DNA from: Pseudomonas sp. Root562
GTDB taxonomy: Bacteria > Pseudomonadota > Gammaproteobacteria > Pseudomonadales > Pseudomonadaceae
Assembly: GCF_001427125.1 (NCBI RefSeq)
Contig: NZ_LMGK01000022.1
Coordinates: 38,126-102,125, forward strand
Direction: 5' to 3'
DNA: 64,000 bases
Positions within the stretch are counted from its first letter, which is position 1. The number at the start of each line of letters is the position of its first letter. Position numbers and translations under genes: made by a program. Below the pieces are notes generated by a model. The model was not told the origin of the DNA. It did not search any database and saw only the letters and a program-made list of their open reading frames with translations. Positions 1 through 8,869 of this stretch are shown here, piece after piece.

Positions 1-106
1 CTCCGCGTGGGAATGTCTCCACGGACGCTCCGCGTTCGGCTGTTGCAGGGACGCGGAGCGTCCCGGGCTGTGTTCCCACGCAGAGCGTGGGAACGATCAA
101 CGATCA
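1..106. repeat. Pseudomonas intergenic palindromic repeat, partial at window edge
   Basis: A run of nested inverted repeats built on GTGGGAA/TTCCCAC and GCGGAGCG/CGCTCCGC. The same family recurs at 23164-23338. It lies downstream of the glutamine synthetase-like gene and its left end is cut by the window. It looks like a mobile-type intergenic repeat; one arm pair could also act as a terminator for the gene reading leftwards. Confidence 0.7.
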
Positions 107-116
107 TGAGAACTGG

Positions 117-1475
117 TCAGACGCTGAGCATCAGGAACTCACGCTCCCACGAACTGATCACCCGTTTGAAGTTCTCGTGCTCGGCGCGTTTGACCGCGAC
201 GTATCCGCGCACGAACTTGTCGCCCAGGTAACGGCCGATGGTTTCGCACTCTTCCATTTTGGTCAGGGCGTCTTCGATGGTGATCGGCAAACGCAGGTTA
301 CGGCGTTCATAAGCCCGACCCTGGACGGCGGCGCTCGGCTCGACGCGCTCGACCATGCCCAGGTAACCGCACAACAAGCTGGCCGCGATGGCCAGGTACG
401 GGTTGGCATCGGCGCCCGGCAAGCGGTTTTCCACGCGCATGGCGTCCGGGCTGGAGGTCGGTACACGCAGGCCGACGGTGCGGTTTTCTTCGCCCCATTC
501 GACGTTCACTGGCGCCGAGGTATCCGGCAGGAAGCGGCGGAACGAGTTGACGTTCGGCGCAAACATCGGCAGCACTTTCGGGATGTATTTCTGCAAGCCG
601 CCGATGTGGTGCAGGAACAGCTCGCTCATGTTGCCATCGGCGTCGGCAAAGATCGGCTTGCCGGTGGCGATATCCACCACGCTCTGGTGAATGTGCATGG
701 CGCTGCCCGGCTCGTCGCCGACCGGTTTGGCCATGAAGGTCGCCGCCACGTTGTGCTTGAGCGCCGCTTCACGCATGGTGCGCTTGAACACGGTGATCTG
801 GTCGGCCAGGTCCAGCGCATTGCCATGGCGGAAGTTGATTTCCATCTGCGCCGGGCCGTCTTCGTGGATCAGCGTATCGAGGTCCAGGCCCTGCAATTCG
901 CACCAGTCATAGACGTCTTCGAACAGCGGGTCGAACTCGTTGGCGGCATCAATGGAGAACGACTGACGACCGCTTTCAGCACGACCCGAACGGCCCATCG
1001 GTGCCTTGAGCGGCAAATCCGGGTCTTCACAGCGCTGGGTCAGGTAGAACTCCATTTCCGGTGCGACAATCGGCCGCCAGCCTTTGTCGGTGTACAGCTG
1101 CAAGACTTTCTTCAGTACGTTGCGCGGCGACAGTTCGATCGGGTTGCCGAACTTGTCGAAGGTGTCGTGGATCACGATCGCGGTAGGCTCGATGGCCCAT
1201 GGCACCACGTAGACTGCATCGGCGTCCGGCTTGCAGACCATGTCGATGTCGGCGGGGTCGAGCAGGTCGTAGTAGATGTCGTCGTCGACAAAGTCCCCGG
1301 TTACCGTTTGCAAAAGCACACTTTCCGGCAGGCGCATGCCTCGCTCATGCAGGAACTTGTTGGTGGGTGCAATTTTGCCGCGTGCAATGCCGGTCAGGTC
1401 GCTGACGACGCACTCGACTTCGGTAATCTTGTGATCTTTCAGCCAAGTGAACAGCTGATCGAAAGGGACATTCAT
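117..1475 (-). CDS. glutamine synthetase family protein (gamma-glutamylpolyamine synthetase-like)
   Basis: A 452-residue type I glutamine synthetase fold. Such enzymes ligate glutamate to an amine using ATP; the pseudomonad PuuA/PauA/SpuI subgroup uses polyamines. Visible motifs are the metal-binding Glu region APEMEF (138-143), QMEINF (210-215), GSAMHIHQS (257-265), the ATP/ammonium-site run NRTVGLRVP (331-339) and VENRLPGADANPYL (348-361). The start at 1475 is preferred over an upstream in-frame codon (1523) because GAGG lies just upstream and family members begin at about this point. It is divergent from an AraC-type regulator, a likely controller. The motifs make the family firm; the amine substrate is inferred, and other glutamate-amine ligases are possible. 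Confidence 0.9.
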   Translation of the reverse strand: MNVPFDQLFTWLKDHKITEVECVVSDLTGIARGKIAPTNKFLHERGMRLPESVLLQTVTGDFVDDDIYYDLLDPADIDMVCKPDADAVYVVPWAIEPTAIVIHDTFDKFGNPIELSPRNVLKKVLQLYTDKGWRPIVAPEMEFYLTQRCEDPDLPLKAPMGRSGRAESGRQSFSIDAANEFDPLFEDVYDWCELQGLDLDTLIHEDGPAQMEINFRHGNALDLADQITVFKRTMREAALKHNVAATFMAKPVGDEPGSAMHIHQSVVDIATGKPIFADADGNMSELFLHHIGGLQKYIPKVLPMFAPNVNSFRRFLPDTSAPVNVEWGEENRTVGLRVPTSSPDAMRVENRLPGADANPYLAIAASLLCGYLGMVERVEPSAAVQGRAYERRNLRLPITIEDALTKMEECETIGRYLGDKFVRGYVAVKRAEHENFKRVISSWEREFLMLSV

Positions 1476-1636
1476 AAAGACCTCGTTATTGGTTTTATTA
1501 ACGCCAGGAGAGGCCGGTTTCATCCGCCGGACACTTCCCCTGTAGCGCGTTGACGTCTATCTTGGGCGAGCCTCGCGGTTCCATCTATCCACTTTAAGCA
1601 GCACAAAGCGCACCAAAAGAGTGCGCAAGGTCACCC

Positions 1637-2569
1637 ATGACAAACGGCAATTCACTCCAGGTTCAAGCGTTCAGCACCGTCGATGTGGCCGAGCAAATCC
1701 GTGTCACGCCGGGCTGGACTCAGCATTACCAACAGATGTCACCGGGGCATTTCGCCGGTCTGGTGCGCTATCTGGATTTACAGGGCGTGGAGATCTACGA
1801 AGAGCACATGAACACCCGGGTCGAGCAGAATTTCAGTGCACCGCAGGGGGCGCTGGCGTTCTGTTTCGATCGCAGTGACAACGCGCTGTACGTGTTGAAT
1901 GGTGAAAGCCGCAACATCTGGATCACCCCGGAGAACTACCAGGAAATCGCCGTGGTGTTCGGTCCGGAGTTCGTGCAACGCAATCGCCTCGATGTCGCCC
2001 GGCTCGAAGGGTTGTTCATGGCGCCGCTCAACTCACAGCAGAACGCGTTGTTCTGCCGTTGGCTGAGCAGCACGCTGACGCGGCTGTCGCAGACGTTCGA
2101 TCCGCCGACCCGGGAAGCGCTGACTCAGCAATTGCTGGATGACTGTCTGTTTATTCTCGACAACGCCTGCGTCTGTCTCGATCAAGGCGCGTTGCAGCGC
2201 CGGGCCGGAGAGCGGGCGATCATGAAGCGGGTAGGGGAATGGGCGGCGGACACCCCGGAAGAACACCTCAACCTGCTGGAGCTGTCCCGGGTTGCCGACG
2301 TTTCTCTGCGCCAGTTGCAGCATGCGTTCAAGGCCTATACGGGCATGGCGCCAACCCAGTGGCTGCGACTGCGGCGCCTGAACAGTGCCCGCCGTGAATT
2401 GCTCAGCCGCACGCCGACGCAAACCACCGTGGCCGAAGTGGCCATGCATTGGTCGTTCTGGCATTTGGGGCGGTTTTCCAGCAGCTACCGTGCACTGTTC
2501 AAGGAGTTGCCGAGCGACACGCTCAAGCGGGCAAGTGCCACTCAACCCATTGGTCGTGGCCGGCGTTAA
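1637..2569 (+). CDS. AraC family transcriptional regulator
   Basis: A 310-residue protein with a variable N-terminal sensing half and a C-terminal AraC/XylS DNA-binding domain (about 205-300). The domain shows two helix-turn-helix units: LSRVADVSLRQLQHAFKAY near 220-240, and AEVAMHWSFWHLGRFSSSYR near 265-285. It is divergent from the glutamine synthetase-like gene across about 160 bases, so it most likely controls that gene, possibly in response to an amine or alcohol as EutR/FeaR-like members do. Its 3' end overlaps the end of the convergent XRE gene by 4 bases. The ligand cannot be read from the sequence. Confidence 0.9.
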   Translation: MTNGNSLQVQAFSTVDVAEQIRVTPGWTQHYQQMSPGHFAGLVRYLDLQGVEIYEEHMNTRVEQNFSAPQGALAFCFDRSDNALYVLNGESRNIWITPENYQEIAVVFGPEFVQRNRLDVARLEGLFMAPLNSQQNALFCRWLSSTLTRLSQTFDPPTREALTQQLLDDCLFILDNACVCLDQGALQRRAGERAIMKRVGEWAADTPEEHLNLLELSRVADVSLRQLQHAFKAYTGMAPTQWLRLRRLNSARRELLSRTPTQTTVAEVAMHWSFWHLGRFSSSYRALFKELPSDTLKRASATQPIGRGRR

Positions 2570-3162
2570 AACGTCGGCGGGGTAATCACCCAGATCACTA
2601 CCGCATCGACTTCACCAGGGTTGCCGTAGCGGTGCGGTTCCCGGCTGGAAAAGCTGAAGCTGTCGCCTTCACAGAGCTGGAAATGGCGCTCGCCAACCCA
2701 CAACTCGAAGCGCCCCGACAGCACATACCCGGCTTCCTCGCCTTCGTGGCTGTAGCTTTGCTGGCTGTAGGTGCCGGGCGGAAAACGCGAGTGGAGCATT
2801 TCCAGCTGTTGATTGGGTTGCGACGTGAGCAACTGGTCGACGATGCCATCCTCGTAATGCACGCTCAGTCGGCTGTTCTTGCGCACCACGATGCCGTCAT
2901 CTTCGGGGGCGGTATTGGCTTCACTGGCGAAGAACCACTGGATGGTCACGCCGAGGCTGCGGGCAATATTGAACAGCGCCGGGATCGACGGATAGGCCAG
3001 GTTGCGTTCCAGCTGGCTGATGTAGCCGGCGGTCAGTTCGCTCTGTTGCGCCAACTCTGCCAAGGTCATGCCCCGACGTTTGCGCAGGCCGCGAATTCGC
3101 GTGCCGAGAAAGTGCGGCTCTGCGGCGCCGGTTGCGGGCTGTGTGGTGTTGCTGTTGCTCAT
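2566..3162 (-). CDS. XRE family regulator with C-terminal cupin domain
   Basis: About 198 residues in the PuuR/SutR-like layout. The N-terminal lambda-repressor HTH (about 20-75) contains RGMTLAELAQQSELTAGYIS. The C-terminal single-domain cupin (about 125-195) has HEGEEAGYVLSGRFELWVG and a second cupin motif at GDSFSFSSREPHRYGN. ATG 3162 is preferred to a TTG two codons upstream. Such proteins usually repress catabolic genes for amines or amino acids and bind a small ligand in the cupin. It reads away from the flavin oxidoreductase on the same strand and is separated from it by a REPIN, so its target is uncertain: the oxidoreductase, the aldolase or the synthetase. Confidence 0.9.
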   Translation of the reverse strand: MSNSNTTQPATGAAEPHFLGTRIRGLRKRRGMTLAELAQQSELTAGYISQLERNLAYPSIPALFNIARSLGVTIQWFFASEANTAPEDDGIVVRKNSRLSVHYEDGIVDQLLTSQPNQQLEMLHSRFPPGTYSQQSYSHEGEEAGYVLSGRFELWVGERHFQLCEGDSFSFSSREPHRYGNPGEVDAVVIWVITPPTF

Positions 3163-3196
3163 GGTCAAATCCGAACCGGAAGGAGTGGCGCAAACC

Positions 3197-3289
3197 CCTG
3201 TAGGAGCGAGCCTGCTCGCGATAGCGGTGGCTCAGCCAACTTAGTGTTGAATGCAGTGACGCTATCGCGAGCAGGCTCGCTCCTACAGG
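3197..3289. repeat. REPIN (paired inverted REP, GTAGGAGCGAGC family)
   Basis: Two near-identical 30-base arms beginning CCTGTAGGAGCGAGCCTGC face each other (3197-3226 and 3260-3289) around a loop of about 33 bases. This is the classic paired-REP arrangement of Pseudomonas intergenic space. It sits between two genes on the minus strand. Confidence 0.9.
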
Positions 3290-3328
3290 GTCGGTGTTAG
3301 CCGTTGATGGCCCGGAGTATAAACAGGC

Positions 3329-5284
3329 TTAAAGCTCCCACGCGACTTTCAGACCTTCATAAATCGCTTCTTCAGCCGTGCGCGGCGCGAGGCAGTCGCC
3401 GATACGGCGAAACTCCACCAAACCTTGCAGTTCGGCCCCCAGCGTGTCGACCGGTTGATGGCCCTGGCACAGTACCAGCGTGTCGATATTTTCCAGCAGC
3501 ATCGGCTCACCACTGGCGGTGTGTTGCAGATACACGGTGTTGTCATCACAACCGTACAACCGGGCGTACGGAATGATCGGGATGCCCAGTTTGTGCAATT
3601 CACCGGCCAGTTGATCGCGGACATACAACGGCAGGTTTTCCCCGCAATGGGTGCCGTTGACCGCCAGTTGCACCTGATGCCCGGCGCGGGTCAGGCGCTC
3701 GGCGATGCCGGGGCCGATCCAGTCGCAGCGCCAGTCGACCACCACTACCGAGCGGCCAATCTGCACCTCTTCGCGCAGCACTTGCCAGGCGTCCACCACC
3801 TGCAATTCGCCACCGCGTTCGAACATGGGCCAATAAGGTTCGGCGCCGGTGGCGATGATCACCATGTCCGGTTTTTCCTGCTCCACCAAGGCGCGGTTGA
3901 CGCGGGTATTACGCACCACGCGCACACCGGCCAATTCCATCTCCCGTTGGAGGTTGGTGCTGGCCCCACCGAACTCGCTGCGCCGTGGCAGCAATTGCGC
4001 GAGCAATACCTGGCCACCGAGTTGCGGACTGGCTTCGTACAGCGTCACTTCATGCCCACGTTGTGCGGCGACGGCGGCCGCTTTCATCCCGGCCGGACCA
4101 CCACCGGCGATCATGATCCGTTTGCGTGTTTTAGCTGTTTGCCGTTCGCCAAAAACCAGCTCACGACCGGTTTCCGGGTGCTGGATGCAGGAGATCGGCA
4201 AGCCCTTGTGGAAGTGGCCGATACACGCCTGATTGCAGGCGATGCACGCGCGCACGTCTTCGGCGCGGCCAGCATCGGTTTTGTTGGGCATCTGCGGGTC
4301 GCAAATCAACGCCCGGGTCATGCCGCAGACATCGGCCTGGCCCCGAGCCAGAATCAGCTCGGCCTCCTGGGGCTGGTTGATGCGTCCGGTGACGAATAGC
4401 GGAATAGCCAGACTGGCCTTGAACGTCCCGGCTTCCCTGGCCAGGTAAGCCGCCTCGATCGCCATCGGCGGCACGATGTGCACGGCACCGCCCAGCGACG
4501 CCGAGGTGCCGGCGACGATGTGCACGTAATCGAGCTGAGTTTGCAGCGACTGCACGGCGGCCAGGGATTCGTCTTCGGTCAGCCCTTCGGGATCGCGCTC
4601 ATCGGCAGAGATGCGCAGGCCGATGATGAACTGCTCGTCAGTGGCGGCGCGTATCGCAGCGATGACTTCGCGAAGAAAACGCAGGCGCTGTTCGAGTTCG
4701 CCGTTGTAGCCATCGGTTCGGCGGTTGACCCGGGGATTGATGAATTGCGCCGGCAGGTAACCGTGGCTGGCGACCACTTCCACGCCATCGATGCCGGCCT
4801 GATGCAAGCGGCGGGCGGCGGCGGCATAGCCGGTGACAATCTCGTCGATCATCGCCTGGTCCAGAGCTCGTGGCATCACCCGGAAGCGCTCGTTGGGCAC
4901 CGCCGAGGCCGAGTAGGCCACCGCCAGCAAGCCGTCGCTGGACTCCATGATTTCCCGGCCCGGATGGAACACCTGGGACAACACCACGGTGCCGTGGGCG
5001 TGGCAGGTTTGCGCGAGTTTGCGATAACCCTCGATACAGGCATCGTCGGTGGCCATCAGCACATGGGAGGTATACCGCGCGCTGTCATGCACGCCGGCCA
5101 CTTGCAGCACGATCAACCCGACACCGCCTTCGGCACGCGCCCGGTGATAGGCGATCAGTTGCTCGTTGACCAGATTGTCGGTGGGCATCGACGTGTCATG
5201 ACCGCTGGACATGATGCGGTTTTTCAGGCGCTTGCCACGGATCTGCAAGGGTTCGAACAGGTGCGCGAAAGCAGGTGTCGGCAT
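3329..5284 (-). CDS. NADH:flavin oxidoreductase, 2,4-dienoyl-CoA reductase type, with 4Fe-4S and FAD domains
   Basis: A 651-residue protein. Residues 1-335 form the Old Yellow Enzyme FMN barrel (LFEPLQIRGKRLKNRI near the start, HGYLPAQFINPRVNRRTDGY near 174-193). A 4Fe-4S site follows with Cys347, Cys350, Cys354 and Cys366. A Rossmann FAD domain starts at IAGGGPAGMKAA (392-403), and an NAD(P)-binding domain lies further on. This layout is shared by dienoyl-CoA reductase, trimethylamine dehydrogenase and N-methyl amino acid demethylases. Neighbouring amine-type genes make a demethylase or amine-related role at least as likely as fatty-acid reduction. The substrate is not determined. Confidence 0.9.
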   Translation of the reverse strand: MPTPAFAHLFEPLQIRGKRLKNRIMSSGHDTSMPTDNLVNEQLIAYHRARAEGGVGLIVLQVAGVHDSARYTSHVLMATDDACIEGYRKLAQTCHAHGTVVLSQVFHPGREIMESSDGLLAVAYSASAVPNERFRVMPRALDQAMIDEIVTGYAAAARRLHQAGIDGVEVVASHGYLPAQFINPRVNRRTDGYNGELEQRLRFLREVIAAIRAATDEQFIIGLRISADERDPEGLTEDESLAAVQSLQTQLDYVHIVAGTSASLGGAVHIVPPMAIEAAYLAREAGTFKASLAIPLFVTGRINQPQEAELILARGQADVCGMTRALICDPQMPNKTDAGRAEDVRACIACNQACIGHFHKGLPISCIQHPETGRELVFGERQTAKTRKRIMIAGGGPAGMKAAAVAAQRGHEVTLYEASPQLGGQVLLAQLLPRRSEFGGASTNLQREMELAGVRVVRNTRVNRALVEQEKPDMVIIATGAEPYWPMFERGGELQVVDAWQVLREEVQIGRSVVVVDWRCDWIGPGIAERLTRAGHQVQLAVNGTHCGENLPLYVRDQLAGELHKLGIPIIPYARLYGCDDNTVYLQHTASGEPMLLENIDTLVLCQGHQPVDTLGAELQGLVEFRRIGDCLAPRTAEEAIYEGLKVAWEL

Positions 5285-5312
5285 GGTGCGGGCTACTCCA
5301 GGCAGGCTGACT

Positions 5313-5410
5313 TTGTAGGAGCGAGCCTGCTCGCGATGGATTCAAACACGCCGCGGGGTATCCGGTTCACGGTGTCATCGTTGACGTCCATCGCGAGCGG
5401 CTCGCTCCTA
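5313..5410. repeat. REPIN (GTAGGAGCGAGC family)
   Basis: Arms TTTGTAGGAGCGAGCCTGC and its inverted partner ending GCTCGCTCCTACAAAA flank a central spacer. It lies between the divergent oxidoreductase and aldolase genes. The right arm has lost several bases relative to the left, so it is slightly decayed. Confidence 0.85.
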
Positions 5411-5565
5411 CAAAATTGTCAGTTGATGTTGTTTTTTTCTATAGAAATTTACCTGTAGTAAAAAATCAATCTATTTCTTTACTTGGGTGAACGGAAAGCG
5501 ACTGGACGTTCAACACGTCCAGCCTTACTGTCTGCCCCAGCCGATCAACCTGGAGAACCATAAAA

Positions 5566-6360
5566 ATGATTGAGATCGCGAGCCATCTGACTGCCGCCCC
5601 GGGGCGCAGCGCCATCGAACAGCGACTGCGCGAGGAACTGGCCGCGTGTTATCGCCTGATCGCGCACTTTCGCATGACTGACCTGATCTTCACCCACATC
5701 TCGGTGCGCATTCCGGGGCCGGACCATCATTTTCTGATCAACCCCTACGGGCTGATGTTCGATGAGATCACGGCGTCGAATCTGGTGAAGATCGGTCTGG
5801 ATGGCCGAGCCGTCGAATCGTCGCCGTACCCGGTAAACCCGGCCGGTTTCGTGATTCACAGCGCGATTCACGGTGCCCGCGAAGATGCGCAATGCGTATT
5901 GCACACCCACACCCGGTCCGGCTGCGCGGTGGCGGCACTCAAGTGTGGTTTGTTGCCGGTGAACCAGATTTCCATGGAGTTCTATGGCCGCGTTGCTTAT
6001 CACGAATATGAAGGCGTGGCGCTGGACATGAGCGAGCAACAGCGCTTGGTGCAGGACCTTGGCGACAAGCCGGTGTTGATGCTGCGTAACCATGGTTTGC
6101 TGACCGTTGGTGAAACCGTCAGCCAGGCGTTTTTGCGCATGTATTACCTGGAAAAGGCCTGTGAGATTCAGTTGGCTGCTCAGGCCGCCGGTGAGCTGGT
6201 ACTTCCATCCGCCGAGGTCTGCGCGCACACCGAGCGCCAGTTCAATGATCCGGGGCGACCGTTGGAAGAGGGCGAACTGAGCGATCCGGATGCGATGCAA
6301 CTGGCCTGGGCGGCGATGTTGCGGTTGCTGGAGCGGGTGGCGCCGGGTTATCGGGACTGA
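5566..6360 (+). CDS. class II aldolase/adducin family protein
   Basis: 264 residues spanning one class II aldolase/adducin domain. The zinc-binding histidines are in HTHTRSG (His113, His115) and RNHGLL (His176). The usual catalytic-acid stretch reads NPAGFVIHSAIH, the variant found in many bacterial adducin-like proteins, so classic sugar-phosphate aldolase activity should not be assumed. A GGAG Shine-Dalgarno precedes ATG 5566. It is divergent from the flavin oxidoreductase; the two may belong to one catabolic function. Family call firm, reaction unknown. Confidence 0.88.
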   Translation: MIEIASHLTAAPGRSAIEQRLREELAACYRLIAHFRMTDLIFTHISVRIPGPDHHFLINPYGLMFDEITASNLVKIGLDGRAVESSPYPVNPAGFVIHSAIHGAREDAQCVLHTHTRSGCAVAALKCGLLPVNQISMEFYGRVAYHEYEGVALDMSEQQRLVQDLGDKPVLMLRNHGLLTVGETVSQAFLRMYYLEKACEIQLAAQAAGELVLPSAEVCAHTERQFNDPGRPLEEGELSDPDAMQLAWAAMLRLLERVAPGYRD

Positions 6361-6377
6361 TCTGGATTCTCGGTTGT

Positions 6378-6527
6378 TGAGGCGGGCCTCATCGCTGGCA
6401 AGCCAGCTCCCACAATGTTTTCAGGTGTGCACAGATTTTGCGTTCGCCCACAATGTTTTCAGGTGTGCACAGATTTTGCGTACACCCACTAACCCTGTGG
6501 GAGCTGGCTTGCCAGCGATGGGGCCCG
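6378..6527. repeat. REPIN (GTGGGAGCTGGC family) with an internally duplicated loop
   Basis: Outer arms CATCGCTGGCAAGCCAGCTCCCAC and the inverted GTGGGAGCTGGCTTGCCAGCGATG. The loop contains a 35-base segment present twice (6409-6443 and 6447-6481, period 38) starting CCCACAATGTTTTCAGGTG. The duplication includes the inner edge of the left arm. Confidence 0.9.
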
Positions 6528-6650
6528 GTCATGCTCCGAAGTCTTTCAGGCTGGTAACTGACTGGAGGTTTTTCCTGTTCTTGCTGTACAGTCGTTCAAC
6601 TCGCGGGCCAATCGCGAGTCCCCATGATTGAATCCAGGAGCGTGTTGCCG

Positions 6651-7298
6651 ATGAATCAGGAAGCCCGTTTTTCCCGCATGGAACCGGAGTTGCGCAAGGC
6701 CAACCTGATCGAGGCCACGTTGACGTGCCTCAAGCGCCACGGCTTTCAGGGCGCCTCGATCCGCAAGATTTCCGCCGAGGCCGGTGTGTCGGTGGGCTTG
6801 ATCAGCCATCACTATTCCGGCAAGGACGAACTGGTGGCCGAGGCCTACATGGCGATCACCGGCCGGGTCATGACCCTGTTGCGTGACGCCATGGAGCAAG
6901 CGGCGCCCAATGCCCGCGAACGTCTGTCGGCGTTTTTCCGTGGGTCGTTCTCCGCCGAACTGCTCGACCCGCAACTGATCGACGCCTGGCTGGCATTCTG
7001 GGGTGCGGTGAAAACCGCCGAGGCGATCAACAAGGCCCACGATCACTCCTACGGCGAGTATCGCGGCATCCTGCGCAAGGTGCTGATGGAACTGGCACAA
7101 GAAGAAAACTGGGAAAACTTTGACGCCGATCTCGCGGCGATCAGTCTCAGCGCATTGCTCGATGGCTTGTGGCTGGAGTCCGGCCTCAACCCTGGCACCT
7201 TTACCCCGGAGCAAGGCATTCAGATTTGCGAAGCCTGGGTCGACGGTTTGCAAGCCGGTGGCCGCCAGCGTTTCTGCATACAGACGAGTAGCTGTTGA
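6651..7298 (+). CDS. TetR family regulator, BetI-like
   Basis: 215 residues. The N-terminal TetR HTH (about 15-62) contains SIRKISAEAGVSVGLISHHY and FQGASIRK, close to the BetI pattern. The C-terminal half (WLAFWGAVKTAEAINKAHD) matches the BetI-type ligand domain. The start at 6651 has GGAG ten bases upstream; an in-frame ATG at 6624 has none. Such regulators bind a small quaternary or amine ligand and repress transport or catabolic operons. It reads toward aruR but is separated by a 75-base gap, so it may control itself, the upstream aldolase or the aru genes. Confidence 0.88.
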   Translation: MNQEARFSRMEPELRKANLIEATLTCLKRHGFQGASIRKISAEAGVSVGLISHHYSGKDELVAEAYMAITGRVMTLLRDAMEQAAPNARERLSAFFRGSFSAELLDPQLIDAWLAFWGAVKTAEAINKAHDHSYGEYRGILRKVLMELAQEENWENFDADLAAISLSALLDGLWLESGLNPGTFTPEQGIQICEAWVDGLQAGGRQRFCIQTSSC

Positions 7299-7373
7299 TC
7301 ACCCGTTCAGCAGTGGCTACTCTCTGGCGCTGATGCAACACCCTTCTAATAAGAAACAAGCAGGACACCAGCA

Positions 7374-8090
7374 ATGACTCCTCGGGTACTGGTCGTCGAT
7401 GACGATCCGCTGATTCGCGAACTGTTGCATGCCTACCTTTCCCAGGAGGGCTATGAGGTGCATAGCGCCGCCACGGCGGAACTGGCCGAAACCTTTCTGG
7501 CCAGCCAAAGCGTCGACCTGGTCATGCTTGATATTCGCCTGCCGGGCAAGGACGGCCTGACCCTGACCCGCGAGCTGCGGGTGCGTTCGGAAGTGGGCAT
7601 CATCCTGATCACCGGGCGCAACGATGAAATCGACCGCATCGTTGGCCTCGAATGCGGCGCCGATGACTACGTGATCAAACCGCTCAACCCACGTGAGCTG
7701 GTATCTCGGGCGAAAAACCTGATTCGTCGGGTCCGCCACGCGCAGACGCCGCCACCGGTCGCCGCTGTGTCCAAACCGGTCAAACAGTTCGCCGATTGGG
7801 CGCTGGACACCGACCGCCGCCGACTGATCGATGCGTCCGGCAGTGAAACCCTGCTGACCCACGGCGAGTATCAGTTGCTGAGCGTGTTCCTGCGCAACAG
7901 CGGTCACACGCTCAGTCGCGACCAGTTGATGGACCAGATCCGCAACCGCGAATGGGTGCCCAATGACCGTTCCATCGACGTGCTGGTGGGGCGTTTGCGC
8001 CGCAAGTTGCACGACGATCCGGCGGAACCGCAGTTGATCATCACCATTCACGGCGCCGGTTATCTATTCACCGCCAGCCTGGCGGCGTGA
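7374..8090 (+). CDS. aruR: two-component response regulator AruR
   Basis: An OmpR-class response regulator of 238 residues. The receiver domain has acidic residues in VVDDDP (7-12), the phosphorylated Asp53 in MLDIRLPG and Lys102 in VIKPLNP. A winged-helix output domain occupies about 135-235. In P. aeruginosa, AruR with AruS activates the arginine transaminase genes. The same cluster follows here (permease, enoyl-CoA hydratase, acyl-CoA dehydrogenase, acyl-CoA synthetase, aruI, aruH), which supports the name. AGGA lies 9 bases before ATG. Its stop overlaps the next start (TGATG), so the three genes to 11127 form one translationally coupled unit. Confidence 0.88.
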   Translation: MTPRVLVVDDDPLIRELLHAYLSQEGYEVHSAATAELAETFLASQSVDLVMLDIRLPGKDGLTLTRELRVRSEVGIILITGRNDEIDRIVGLECGADDYVIKPLNPRELVSRAKNLIRRVRHAQTPPPVAAVSKPVKQFADWALDTDRRRLIDASGSETLLTHGEYQLLSVFLRNSGHTLSRDQLMDQIRNREWVPNDRSIDVLVGRLRRKLHDDPAEPQLIITIHGAGYLFTASLAA

Positions 8091-8869
8091 TGGCTGCAAT
8101 CAGGCTGCTCTGCCTGATATTGGCGCTGGTGGCGGGCAGTACGTCCGCGGCGCAGACGGTGCGCTATTGCGATTACCCGGTGTATCCGCCGATTTCCTGG
8201 AGCGATGGCAAGCACGTCCGTGGGTTGGCGCCGAGCGTGGTGAAAAAACTGTTCGGCCAACTGGGCTACGAGGTTGAAGTGGTGGTGCTGGGCAATTGGA
8301 AGCGTTGCCTGCTCGATGCCGCCGAAGGCCGGGTCGATGTGGTCCTGGCGTACAGCACCGCGCAGCGCGAGCAAAGCATGCTGTTTTCTACTGTCCCGGT
8401 GCTGCGCGAAGAAGTCGCGCTGTTCGTCAACCGGCAGCACCCGGTGCAGTTCGAACACCTGCAAGACCTGGCGCATTACCGGGGCGGGCTGTTGTTCGGC
8501 GAAAGCTACGGCGTGGAGTTCGATCGCATGGTCGCGCAAAACAACAACATCGAATGGGTCTCCGATAGCCGCCAGAATTTCGGCAAGCTGATTCGCGGGC
8601 GCATTGATTTCATCACCCAGGAACGCCGCACCGGCCAGTTGTACGTCGAAAGCCTGGCCGGCGCGCAAGACATCGTCGCGTTGCCCACCGCCCTGAGCGT
8701 CGACTATCTGCGGGTCGCTGTATCCCGCCGCTCACCGCTGGCCGCGCGGATGCCGGACATCGATGCGCAGCTGCAGCGCATGGTCGATGCCGGTGACATC
8801 GAGCGCCTGCTCAATGAAAGTGAAGTCACCTACCGCGACATGATCAATCTGCCGGCGAACATCCCATGA
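8090..8869 (+). CDS. periplasmic solute-binding protein between aruR and aruS
   Basis: 259 residues with a Sec signal (hydrophobic LLCLILALVAG, cleavage near STSAAQ) and the family 3 solute-binding fold, read from YPVYPPISWSD and the DVVLAYSTAQREQSM stretch. It overlaps aruR by 1 base and aruS by 4 bases (ATGA), so its product is made together with the signalling pair. No transporter genes adjoin it. The likely role is to bind a ligand in the periplasm and present it to the AruS sensor, as TorT does for TorS. The ligand is presumably arginine or a relative, which is an inference from context. Confidence 0.85.
   Translation: MAAIRLLCLILALVAGSTSAAQTVRYCDYPVYPPISWSDGKHVRGLAPSVVKKLFGQLGYEVEVVVLGNWKRCLLDAAEGRVDVVLAYSTAQREQSMLFSTVPVLREEVALFVNRQHPVQFEHLQDLAHYRGGLLFGESYGVEFDRMVAQNNNIEWVSDSRQNFGKLIRGRIDFITQERRTGQLYVESLAGAQDIVALPTALSVDYLRVAVSRRSPLAARMPDIDAQLQRMVDAGDIERLLNESEVTYRDMINLPANIP

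Noticed and set aside
87..1553. Long rightward open frame (488 codons) opposite the glutamine synthetase-like gene
   Set aside because: It is an antisense shadow produced by high third-position GC; it shows no family motif, while the opposite strand has full synthetase motifs.
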